DNA of 14,020 nt from DIGJ01 sp036658435 (GTDB taxonomy: Bacteria; Bacillota; Clostridia; Lachnospirales; Lachnospiraceae), in assembly GCA_036658435.1 (NCBI GenBank), contig JAVXEO010000059.1:1-14020 (forward strand), in the 5' to 3' direction. How positions within the stretch are numbered: position 1 is the stretch's first letter; each line of letters opens with the position of its first letter. This document shows, piece by piece, positions 1 through 5,165 of this stretch. The translations under genes and the position numbers were made by a program. The notes beneath the pieces were generated by a model. It was not told the DNA's origin. It ran no database searches and saw only the letters and a program-made list of their open reading frames with translations.

Positions 1-31
1 CCTTTTGTTTTCTGTTATTCTTTATGATTTT

Positions 32-364
32 CTATTGCTTCGTGAAAGAACCCTGGTCCTCTGCTTCAAAAATAATTTCATCCGGATAGGTAAGACCTAG
101 CTTGTCCCTTGCTTCCTGTTCCACATATTGCTTCGACTGTACATATACTTTATAGTCTTTAATCTCCTTGGAACGGCTTTTTTCTTTTTTCTTTGTCTTT
201 TCCAGTTCTTCCATTTTTTTTGCATAGGTTGTTTCCTGTATATCCAAATCTATCTTCTTGTATGCAATCACACAGCATAGGAGTAATACCACAAATGCTA
301 CGGCTCCTAAGTTGGCTCTTCGTTTTTTATTGATGGCTTTTGTTCTTCCATTTTGTCTCTTCAT
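32..364 (-). CDS. divIC: DivIC/FtsB-family septum formation initiator
   Basis: Small bitopic membrane protein of the division machinery. In this family it pairs with FtsL-type proteins at the septum. The 110-residue product has a basic cytoplasmic N-terminus, one membrane segment (about residues 19-35), a charged coiled coil (about 36-70) and the family's C-terminal motif at about 80-100 (YVEQEARDKLGLTYPDE). I chose the ATG at 364 because AGAGG lies 10 nt upstream. The frame also opens at a TTG at 382, but that would put this ribosome binding site inside the gene. The first 38 nt overlap the end of yabQ, which implies coupled expression. Position after yabP-yabQ is the conserved sporulation-cluster order, in which spoIIE commonly follows. 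Only 31 nt remain to the window edge and they contain no recognisable gene or terminator. Confidence 0.9.
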   Translation of the reverse strand: MKRQNGRTKAINKKRRANLGAVAFVVLLLCCVIAYKKIDLDIQETTYAKKMEELEKTKKKEKSRSKEIKDYKVYVQSKQYVEQEARDKLGLTYPDEIIFEAEDQGSFTKQ

Positions 365-785
365 GGATATCGTTCCTCTCAATTGCTTTTTTTGAATTTC
401 CCGGTACCTCCATTCTAACTTTTTTTACCAATTTTTTCAATCCCTTAATGAAAACTCCCATTGTTTTTTTCATAGGGCAGATAATTTTACGATTCAGGCA
501 CCCTACAAAAGGGTTACTTACAACATAATGATAGAATATCATTCCCAGTATAAGAATAATCATTCCCGGGATACGTAAAATTCCATTGTTGTATTGGTAT
601 ATCATACGAAAAATTAAAATGGCTGCGGTGATCCAAAATAGAAGATCCTCCACCACGGTCCACTTTTTATTGTGTTTTATAATTCTTCGAAATATGCGCA
701 GTACATCATAAATTGCCACAAGTGCCATTCCCCATAAAAAAGAGCTTAGATAAAAGTATGCCTCACTTATGATCATTTTACTCAT
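327..785 (-). CDS. yabQ: Spore cortex biosynthesis protein YabQ
   Basis: Membrane protein needed for spore cortex formation in Bacillus, acting in the membranes around the forespore. The product has 152 residues with hydrophobic segments at about 12-28, 46-64 and 72-90, a basic stretch after each, and a very basic C-terminal tail (about 100-150). The N-terminal pattern (EAYFYLSSFLWGMALVAIYD) and the placement between yabP and divIC identify the family. I chose the ATG at 785, preceded by AAGGGGGAG about 13 nt upstream. The frame is open up to 872, but that extension would run into yabP and lacks family similarity. The gap from the yabP stop is 26 nt and the 3' end overlaps divIC by 38 nt. Confidence 0.88.
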   Translation of the reverse strand: MSKMIISEAYFYLSSFLWGMALVAIYDVLRIFRRIIKHNKKWTVVEDLLFWITAAILIFRMIYQYNNGILRIPGMIILILGMIFYHYVVSNPFVGCLNRKIICPMKKTMGVFIKGLKKLVKKVRMEVPGNSKKAIERNDIHEETKWKNKSHQ

Positions 786-811
786 TTTTATAAATAAGCT
801 CCCCCTTCCAT

Positions 812-1090
812 TTAACGAAAGATTCTTTTTAATAGCGAATCTTCGCCACCATTTTTTTTTGCCGAATAGCAAAAGCTATCCAGTCTTCCTTCAATGTCCA
901 CCTCCCCTTTTTCCAGAGTCAGACGATTTACATGCAAATTATCCCCTTGAATGGTTAATCGTCCCATTTCTGTCTCCAAAAGAATTTCTTTCGCATCAAA
1001 TGCAATTACATCCTCTACCCCTGCAATTAGCGCCTTCTTTCTGGCCTCTGCAATTAATTTATGACTTGCCAATTTCTGTTTTTCTTCCAT
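812..1090 (-). CDS. yabP: Sporulation protein YabP
   Basis: Small soluble protein required for spore cortex assembly in Bacillus, made in the mother cell. The 92-residue product matches the YabP/YqfC fold pattern: a short helix, then beta-rich sequence with an ILLETEMGRLTIQGDNLHV core (about residues 36-54) and VDIEGRLDSFCYS near the end. The ATG at 1090 has GGGGAAGG 7 nt upstream. That ribosome binding site forms the 3' arm of a strong hairpin, and a run of seven U residues separates it from the start codon (see the terminator entry at 1091-1141). Full expression of yabP therefore requires the hairpin to be passed or opened. yabP, yabQ and divIC are tightly packed and probably share a transcript. 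Confidence 0.9.
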   Translation of the reverse strand: MEEKQKLASHKLIAEARKKALIAGVEDVIAFDAKEILLETEMGRLTIQGDNLHVNRLTLEKGEVDIEGRLDSFCYSAKKNGGEDSLLKRIFR

Positions 1091-1141
1091 AAAAAAACCT
1101 TCCCCTATGCTATCCGGTCTTACAGATAGTATATGGGAAAG
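1091..1141 (-). terminator. Intrinsic terminator/attenuator overlapping the yabP ribosome binding site
   Basis: On the minus strand, 17-nt arms at 1125-1141 and 1098-1114 pair at 15 of 17 positions (mismatches A/C and A/G, one G-U), with a 10-nt loop at 1115-1124. Seven U residues (1097-1091) follow directly and end at the yabP ATG. This is a textbook intrinsic terminator shape. The 3' arm contains the only purine-rich ribosome binding site of yabP, so the same hairpin would also block translation. It ends rqcP transcription and may control read-through into yabP-yabQ-divIC. The pairing was worked out by hand; no energy was calculated. Confidence 0.75.
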
Positions 1142-1153
1142 TTTTAAGTTTCA

Positions 1154-1393
1154 TTACAAATATCGGTAAAGCTCCTTTGCATCGTCCTTTCGAACCGTTT
1201 CCTGAACGTCTAAAACTTCAACCTTTACTTCTTTGTTTCCAAATCCAATTTCTAAGATATCTCCGGCTTTTACATTCAAAGATGCCTTTGCTGTTTTTTC
1301 ATTCACCCGAATACGTCCTGCGTCGCAGGCTTCATTGGCTACTGTTCGTCTCTTTATCAAACGAGATACTTTTAAAAACTTGTCTAACCGCAT
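1154..1393 (-). CDS. rqcP: S4-domain RNA-binding protein RqcP (YabO/HslR-like)
   Basis: A 79-residue, single S4-domain protein. In Bacillus the orthologue RqcP (YabO) works with RqcH on stalled 50S-peptidyl-tRNA complexes to extend C-terminal alanine tails in ribosome quality control. The S4 signature begins at residue 1 (MRLDKFLKVSRLIKRRTVAN) and continues with GRIRVNEK and VKAGDILEI, and the length is normal for the family. The ATG at 1393 has AAGGAG 8 nt upstream. The gene is bracketed by two hairpin-U-tract elements: one ends just before its ribosome binding site, the other lies between it and yabP. It may thus be transcribed partly by read-through from hup. RqcP function is inferred from the family and its conserved location. 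Confidence 0.88.
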   Translation of the reverse strand: MRLDKFLKVSRLIKRRTVANEACDAGRIRVNEKTAKASLNVKAGDILEIGFGNKEVKVEVLDVQETVRKDDAKELYRYL

Positions 1394-1411
1394 ATGCTTT
1401 GCTCCTTCATT

Positions 1412-1448
1412 AAAAAAAGACTGCCCATAATAGACATGAGCAGCCTTT
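1412..1448 (-). terminator. Intrinsic terminator after hup
   Basis: Minus-strand arms AAAGGCTGCTCAT (1448-1436) and ATGGGCAGTCTTT (1428-1416) form a 13-bp stem with two G-U pairs and a 7-nt loop. The U-tract covers 1418-1412. It lies 21 nt after the hup stop codon and ends about 5 nt before the rqcP ribosome binding site, so there is no room for a promoter between it and rqcP. Confidence 0.8.
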
Positions 1449-1469
1449 AAGTCGCATCTAATAACCTAA

Positions 1470-1742
1470 TTAGTTGAGCGCATCTTTTAAAGCTTTACCG
1501 GCTTTGAATTTTGGAGCTTTTGAAGCTGCAATATTCATGGTTATTCCTGTCTGAGGGTTTCTACCTTCTCTAGCGGCTCTTTTGGATACTTCAAAAGTAC
1601 CAAAACCAACTAACTGAATTTTCTCGCCCTTCTTTAATTCATCTGTTACAACATCAATGAATGCTTTTAAAGCTTTCTCTGAATCCTTCTTTGATAGTTC
1701 TGTTCTTTCTGCAATCGCTGCAACTAATTCTGCTTTGTTCAT
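1470..1742 (-). CDS. hup: HU-family DNA-binding protein
   Basis: Nucleoid-associated protein that bends and compacts DNA as a dimer. The 90-residue length is exactly typical. The signature runs from KIQLVGFGTFEVSKRAAREG (41-60) into the arm motif GRNPQTG (60-66), with the proline that intercalates into DNA at residue 63. The ATG at 1742 has AGGAGGAG 8 nt upstream, among the best ribosome binding sites in the window, as expected for an abundant protein. A sigma-A-like promoter lies about 150 nt upstream, inside the mazG remnant, and an intrinsic terminator follows, so hup can form its own unit. In Clostridia hup commonly sits between mazG and the S4-domain gene, as the remnants show here. Confidence 0.95.
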   Translation of the reverse strand: MNKAELVAAIAERTELSKKDSEKALKAFIDVVTDELKKGEKIQLVGFGTFEVSKRAAREGRNPQTGITMNIAASKAPKFKAGKALKDALN

Positions 1743-1800
1743 GGATTTGACTCCTCCTCTGAATTATAATAATTTTATGTATCAGAATATCCTATTCCGA

Positions 1801-1944
1801 TTATTTTACGCGCTTCCATAAATCATTCATCTTGTCTATGGTTAATTCGCTTACGGCTTGATGTTCGCTAGTTGCAAGACCTTCAATGCCTACAAATCTA
1901 TTTATAAACTTATTGGTGGCATTTGTCAAGGAATTTTCACTATT
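1801..1944 (-). pseudogene. mazG: C-terminal remnant of mazG (nucleoside triphosphate pyrophosphohydrolase)
   Basis: A minus-strand reading frame of 47 codons without a usable start ends at TAA 1801-1803 and matches the last part of MazG. Key segments are ATNKFINRF (residues 9-17; family pattern: alanine, asparagine, K-F-x-R-R-F), a following acidic IE, and the terminal LTIDKMNDLWKRVK, which parallels the E. coli ending with its M-E-x-x-W-x-x-V-K pattern at identical spacing (comparison from memory). Upstream in frame are TGA (1945-1947) and TAA, so about 200 or more residues, including the catalytic domains, are missing. mazG normally occupies this position between spoVT and the hup/yabO block in Firmicutes. 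The remnant cannot encode a pyrophosphohydrolase. It is too short to tell whether the rest was deleted at once or eroded. Confidence 0.82.
1901..1929 (-). promoter_or_regulatory. Sigma-A-type promoter for hup inside the mazG remnant
   Basis: Minus strand: TTGACA (1929-1924, perfect -35), a 17-nt spacer, then TATAAA (1906-1901). Transcription would start near 1894 and give an untranslated leader of about 150 nt before hup. The hexamers fall in former mazG codons, so this was probably an internal promoter that survived loss of the gene. Predicted by inspection only. Confidence 0.7.
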
Positions 1945-1963
1945 TCATTAGAAAATTGTGTTA

Positions 1964-2009
1964 CTATTCACAGACCATCGGTTTTTTCGTGAAGGACGAC
2001 TGTGAATAG
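1964..2009. repeat. 46-nt palindromic element at the spoVT/mazG-remnant junction
   Basis: Perfect 10-nt inverted arms CTATTCACAG (1964-1973) and CTGTGAATAG (2000-2009) enclose 26 nt. On the minus strand the interior can itself fold into two small hairpins: TCGT/ACGA with a 5-nt loop, and ACC/GGT with a 3-nt loop, separated by four A. The whole would be a three-way junction. There is no U-tract, so it is not an ordinary terminator. It sits between the spoVT stop and the point where mazG similarity begins. It may be a small dispersed palindromic repeat, a mobile-element trace, or a 3'-end stabiliser for spoVT mRNA. No second copy occurs in this window. Confidence 0.6.
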
Positions 2010-2024
2010 CAGCCACTTTATTTT

Positions 2025-2567
2025 TTATTGTTCCATTTGTTTTCCTAAAAAACCAGCCGCTGAGGCTGCCAGTTTTTCTTCCATCTCACCAAATTCCGTT
2101 TTTGCATCTTTTGCAAGTATTATAACGGCTCCAATGGCATCACCCTCACATAAAATTGGTGCAATTACCTGACAGTTTTCATTTTCTTCCTGCGCCGCTA
2201 TCTTACAATATTCCCTGCTTCCTTCCATGGCTAAAACAGGTTTTCTTTCCTCCATGACTTCTTCTAATTCTTTGCTGATTGCCTTCATAATCAAGTCACG
2301 TTTTCCGCCGGCTACTGCAATAAAAGCATCTCGATCCGCAATACAAATAATGTAGCCGGTTGTCTGTGCCAGGGATTCTGCATAATGTTTTGCAAATTGA
2401 CCCAATTCCCCTATGGGAGAATATTTTTTTAAAATAATTTCACCTTCGTGATCCGTAAATATTTCCAGTGGGTCACCTTCCCGAATACGAAGGGTTCTTC
2501 TGATTTCCTTTGGAACTACTACTCTTCCCAAATCATCAATTCTTCTTACAATACCGGTCGCCTTCAT
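2025..2567 (-). CDS. spoVT: Stage V sporulation protein T (AbrB-family regulator)
   Basis: Transcriptional regulator of late forespore genes in Bacillus, where it acts with sigma-G. The 180-residue product begins with an AbrB/SpoVT swapped-hairpin DNA-binding domain (residues 3-50: TGIVRRIDDLGRVVVPKEIR, then RTLRIREGDPLEIF). A GAF-like C-terminal domain follows (about 55-178; core AFIAVAGGKRD, CQVIAPILCEGDAIGAVIIL). The length fits SpoVT and is about twice that of AbrB. I chose the ATG at 2567 because AAAGGAGG lies 5 nt upstream. The frame stays open to 2645, but that N-terminal extension has no family similarity. A clear sigma-G promoter could not be read in the 91-nt gap upstream. The stop is followed by a palindromic element and then the mazG remnant. 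Confidence 0.93.
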   Translation of the reverse strand: MKATGIVRRIDDLGRVVVPKEIRRTLRIREGDPLEIFTDHEGEIILKKYSPIGELGQFAKHYAESLAQTTGYIICIADRDAFIAVAGGKRDLIMKAISKELEEVMEERKPVLAMEGSREYCKIAAQEENENCQVIAPILCEGDAIGAVIILAKDAKTEFGEMEEKLAASAAGFLGKQMEQ

Positions 2568-2658
2568 TTTTTCCTCCTTTAACATCTTATTAACATATCT
2601 TTCTATGGTAATATTGTTTGTCAAAAAGAGGAATTTATACAACAATATATTTTTATTT

Positions 2659-3375
2659 TTATTTATCCTTTAAAAGTAAATCCTTTATTACCTCTCCGGC
2701 CATAATAAGTCCTGCCACCGAAGGCACAAAGGCAATGCTTCCGGGAATACTTCTTCTGCTTCCTTTATCTTCCTGGGAGTCCCCCGATGACCTGGGTTCT
2801 TCTTCTGAGTATACCACCTTTAATTCCATAATATTACGCTTTCTTAGTTCTCTTCTCATGACTTTGGCCAAAGGGCATACCTTTGTTTTATAAAGATCCG
2901 TAACTAAAAATCCAGTGGGATCCATCTTGTTTCCGGTACCCATGGAGCTGATTATAGGCACCTTATAGTGATCTGCCTGTATGATAAGTTCAATTTTTGC
3001 AGTTACCGTGTCCATTGCATCTATTATATAATCATATTCTTTAAAATTAAATTCTTCTGCATTTTCCGGAAGAAAGAACTTGGGATGTCTATGCACCACC
3101 GCCTCCGGATTGATTTCCAGAATTCTTTCTCCCATGACTTCGACTTTTAGCCTTCCCAGTGTCTTATGGGTTGCTATAATCTGCCGGTTTATATTCGTAA
3201 GGCTGATTTCATCTGAATCAATCAAATCAAAGGTTCCTATCCCACTTCTTGCCAGTGCTTCTACTGTAAATCCACCGACACCGCCAATACCAAAAACGGC
3301 CACCTTTGCCTTATTCAAGGCCTGAACTCCTTCTTCTCCAATTAAGAGGGCGCTTCTTGAAAACTGGTTGAGCAT
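2659..3375 (-). CDS. tcdA: ThiF/MoeB-type tRNA threonylcarbamoyladenosine dehydratase
   Basis: E1-like enzyme that uses ATP to dehydrate t6A37 of tRNA to its cyclic form (ct6A), improving decoding of ANN codons. The 238-residue product has the nucleotide-binding loop GIGGVGG (29-35), the acidic strand DLIDSDEI (50-57), the NRQ motif (63-65), DAMDTVTAK (119-127), SSMGTGNKMDP (143-153) and a C-terminal PGSIAFVPSVAGLIMAGEVI (211-230). These are the TcdA/YgdL hallmarks rather than those of ThiF or MoeB proper. The ATG at 3375 has GGGGAGG 8 nt upstream. It lies 23 nt downstream of the Hpt gene and is probably co-transcribed with it. No hairpin terminator is evident before spoVT. Confidence 0.9.
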   Translation of the reverse strand: MLNQFSRSALLIGEEGVQALNKAKVAVFGIGGVGGFTVEALARSGIGTFDLIDSDEISLTNINRQIIATHKTLGRLKVEVMGERILEINPEAVVHRHPKFFLPENAEEFNFKEYDYIIDAMDTVTAKIELIIQADHYKVPIISSMGTGNKMDPTGFLVTDLYKTKVCPLAKVMRRELRKRNIMELKVVYSEEEPRSSGDSQEDKGSRRSIPGSIAFVPSVAGLIMAGEVIKDLLLKDK

Positions 3376-3398
3376 ATGATTTTCCTCCCCGCCGGTTC

Positions 3399-3752
3399 TT
3401 ATTCATCCAAAGAGTGAATGGCATCACAGGAAATTTTATAAGCTTCATCCATCACTTTAAAGTATCCTTCCACCTTATGAAATTCTTCATGGCGAATGGA
3501 TTCTACTAATTCAGAAGCTGCCTGAAACAGCTTTGTCAAACCTAAGGTACCTGCAATTCCCTTAAGTGCATGGCTGCTTTCCAGTGCCTGTTTGTAATCC
3601 TTTGCCTCGCAAGCTGTTCTTGATTCATCAAAATGGGAATCCGTTAAAAAGTTGCGCAAATATTTTTCATATAGCGGTTGTTTTCCGGCAAATCTTTTTA
3701 GTCCCTGCTCATATTCTAAGCCTGCTTTTTTCATTTTTTCTTCATTCATCAT
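3399..3752 (-). CDS. Orphan Hpt (histidine phosphotransfer) domain protein
   Basis: A 117-residue all-helical protein consisting of a single Hpt domain. The phosphoacceptor motif is SSHALKGIAGTLGL (59-72), with His61 as the predicted phosphorylation site and the conserved lysine and glycines after it. Hpt proteins carry phosphoryl groups between response-regulator receiver domains in phosphorelays. No histidine kinase or response regulator is encoded nearby, so its partners are unknown. The ATG at 3752 has GGAGG 9 nt upstream; a second ATG follows at once. It opens a two-gene unit with tcdA, a pairing with no obvious functional link. An extended -10 promoter lies about 50 nt upstream. Confidence 0.85.
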   Translation of the reverse strand: MMNEEKMKKAGLEYEQGLKRFAGKQPLYEKYLRNFLTDSHFDESRTACEAKDYKQALESSHALKGIAGTLGLTKLFQAASELVESIRHEEFHKVEGYFKVMDEAYKISCDAIHSLDE

Positions 3753-3804
3753 GACCTTATTCCTCCATACTTGCTTATTCTAGTTTATATTCTTGATTTT
3801 TTAT

Positions 3805-3833
3805 ATTATATCATAAGTTTTTATTAAAATCCA
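3805..3833 (-). promoter_or_regulatory. Extended -10 sigma-A-type promoter for the Hpt-tcdA unit
   Basis: Minus strand: TGATATAAT (3813-3805) is a full extended -10 with a perfect TATAAT. The -35 at 17 nt spacing is weak (TGGATT, 3833-3828). It lies between the cobO stop and the Hpt start, so the Hpt-tcdA pair can be transcribed independently of the cobalamin genes. Confidence 0.6.
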
Positions 3834-3844
3834 GATTTCATGTA

Positions 3845-4360
3845 TTAATATTCAATCCCTTTTCTAGCCATTATATTCTGTTCAAAGGGATGACGCTCGC
3901 ATTTCATATTCGTAATGTAGTCTGCATTTTTCAGTAAAAATGCTGCCGGTTCCCGTCCTGTCATCACCAGTTCCACTTCCTTGGGAAGGTTTAAAATCAG
4001 TTCCTCCAGTATCTTTTTATCCATAAGATTATCCTGATAAGGATAGGTTACTTCATCCAAAACCACCAAGTCCACTTTCTTATTTTCAATGCACTCCGCT
4101 ACCTTCTTTAACGTTTCGTTATGCATTTTTTTTACTTCTTCTTTATCCTCATCGCTCATCTGAAAGGTAAATCCCAAGTCTTTTGTATTGCGCAGAACCT
4201 GTACCTGATCCAATTGGTTAAGGATTCTCAGTTCCCCTGTTTCTCCTCCCTTTAAAAACTGTGCAAAAATAACCCGCATTCCATTTCCCACTCCACGAAT
4301 GGTAATTCCAATTGCCGCCGTTGTTTTTCCTTTTCCGTTTCCATGGTAAATTTGTATCAT
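3845..4360 (-). CDS. cobO: Corrinoid adenosyltransferase (CobO/BtuR type)
   Basis: ATP:cob(I)alamin adenosyltransferase, transferring the adenosyl group of ATP to the reduced corrinoid cobalt. The product has 171 residues. It carries the P-loop HGNGKGKTTAA (6-16), the acidic motif VVLDEVTYPYQDNL (99-112), VMTGREP (132-138) and the C-terminal KCERHPF (153-159), all in the order of the CobA/CobO/BtuR family. It is a little shorter than E. coli BtuR (about 196 residues) because the N-terminal lid region is absent, a common form in Clostridia. The ATG at 4360 overlaps the upstream TGA as ATGA, with GGAAGGAAG just before it, so the two genes are translationally coupled. Their pairing supports a shared job in cobalamin handling. 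Confidence 0.92.
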   Translation of the reverse strand: MIQIYHGNGKGKTTAAIGITIRGVGNGMRVIFAQFLKGGETGELRILNQLDQVQVLRNTKDLGFTFQMSDEDKEEVKKMHNETLKKVAECIENKKVDLVVLDEVTYPYQDNLMDKKILEELILNLPKEVELVMTGREPAAFLLKNADYITNMKCERHPFEQNIMARKGIEY

Positions 4361-4989
4361 AGGTCTTCCTTCTTTCCAAATATTTTTTGATATCCATAGA
4401 ACAAGACTTCTTTTTGCGGATATTGCCGATTTTCACATTTTTTGTTTTTACACCGGCTGCACAGATCACGGCCGCTGTTTTCACATTTTTCTGTTAACTG
4501 GATCCCATACAATACACTTTTTTTAGGGGTCAGTGCTCCTGCACCATTACAAGAGACTTCTTCCTGCTCCATACTCAAAAGAGCTTCTTTTATTTGTTCT
4601 AAGGGGATTTGATCCCCATAGAAGCCATAGTTTCCACTCCATTGTCCACACAATATATAAATTTTTTCCTCTACCTGTTCATACGCTTTCCAGAGCAGTT
4701 CCATACTGAGACATTCTATGGCATATTCTTCCCATATTTTTTCTTCCTTACTATATTTCTCTTGAAGTACATCCAGGTCTTTTCCTAAAGTTACAAGTAC
4801 CATCGCTTCCTTGTTTTCTTCTTTTCCGGAAATCTTAAGATAAGCCTTTGCCTCTACTTCCTTTTCCATTCTTTCATATAATGCAAAAATCCGCTGTCCT
4901 TCTTCCGGTTTATAGTGGTATCGTTCTATGATTCTTTGAAAATCATTCTTCTCAAGAGACACTTTTAATTTTTCTGCTTTTATTCCCAT
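4357..4989 (-). CDS. Methionine synthase (B12-dependent) activation-domain-like protein
   Basis: The 210-residue product resembles stand-alone versions of the MetH reactivation domain, which binds AdoMet and helps remethylate oxidised cobalamin. The visible pattern is VTLGKDLDVLQEKY (66-79), followed by an acidic helix; then SGNYGFYGDQIPLEQIKEAL (118-137), which parallels the family's S-P-G-Y-G-D-x-P-L-E-Q segment; then ALTPKKSVLYGIQ (152-164), parallel to L-T-P-x-K-S-V-S. A cysteine cluster C169-x7-C177-x2-C180-x4-C185 near the C-terminus could bind a metal or cluster, as in many clostridial members. No metH is in the window. The ATG at 4989 has only distant AAGGAG (about 18 nt), so the start is uncertain. 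It is coupled to cobO, supporting a corrinoid role. The identification is from remembered patterns. Confidence 0.62.
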   Translation of the reverse strand: MGIKAEKLKVSLEKNDFQRIIERYHYKPEEGQRIFALYERMEKEVEAKAYLKISGKEENKEAMVLVTLGKDLDVLQEKYSKEEKIWEEYAIECLSMELLWKAYEQVEEKIYILCGQWSGNYGFYGDQIPLEQIKEALLSMEQEEVSCNGAGALTPKKSVLYGIQLTEKCENSGRDLCSRCKNKKCENRQYPQKEVLFYGYQKIFGKKEDL

Positions 4990-5047
4990 AGTCTTCTCTG
5001 ATTCTTTCTCCTTCCGTCCTTTTGTTTCTTCCTGCCCTTTCTATTTT

Positions 5048-5056
5048 AGTATAGCA
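5048..5056 (-). promoter_or_regulatory. Extended -10 promoter for the cobalamin pair
   Basis: Minus strand TGCTATACT (5056-5048), an extended -10, sits about 60 nt upstream of the 4989 start. The -35 region at 17 nt is poor (CTTTCA). No B12 riboswitch is visible in the short leader. Confidence 0.45.
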
Positions 5057-5097
5057 TTGAAAAAAAAAGGATGAAAGGAGTAATTTTGCCTTTTCCC

Positions 5098-5125
5098 TTG
5101 CAATAATAAAAAAAAGAAATATAAT
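5098..5125 (+). promoter_or_regulatory. Sigma-A-type promoter for the mraY-like gene
   Basis: TTGCAA (5098-5103), a 16-nt spacer, then a perfect TATAAT (5120-5125), about 40 nt upstream of the ATG. It is divergent from the cobalamin-pair promoter in the same gap. Confidence 0.6.
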
Positions 5126-5165
5126 AAATCATGTACCAATTGTATTCAGGAAAGGAAACAAACAT

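Noticed and set aside
340..528. Plus-strand open frames opposite yabQ, divIC, rqcP, natB-like and foldase genes
   Set aside because: They are antisense to confidently identified genes, lack ribosome binding sites and have composition expected of shadow frames.
1118..1165. Sigma-E promoter for yabP (CATATACT as -10, ATATT as -35)
   Set aside because: The -10-like sequence fits, but the only -35-like sequence is about 23 nt upstream, too far for sigma-E. A sporulation start remains possible but is not supported here.
2611..2648. 8-bp AT-only inverted repeat upstream of spoVT (ATATTGTT / AACAATAT, 22-nt loop)
   Set aside because: Too weak and AT-rich with no U-tract; it could arise by chance in this composition. 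A sigma-G promoter for spoVT was looked for here, but no pair of hexamers had acceptable spacing.
4218..4484. Minus-strand 88-codon open frame spanning the cobalamin gene junction
   Set aside because: It is an out-of-frame shadow of two well-supported genes joined by an ATGA overlap.
4990..5047. Cobalamin riboswitch before the corrinoid genes
   Set aside because: The leader is under about 65 nt with no B12-box; far too short for the known element.
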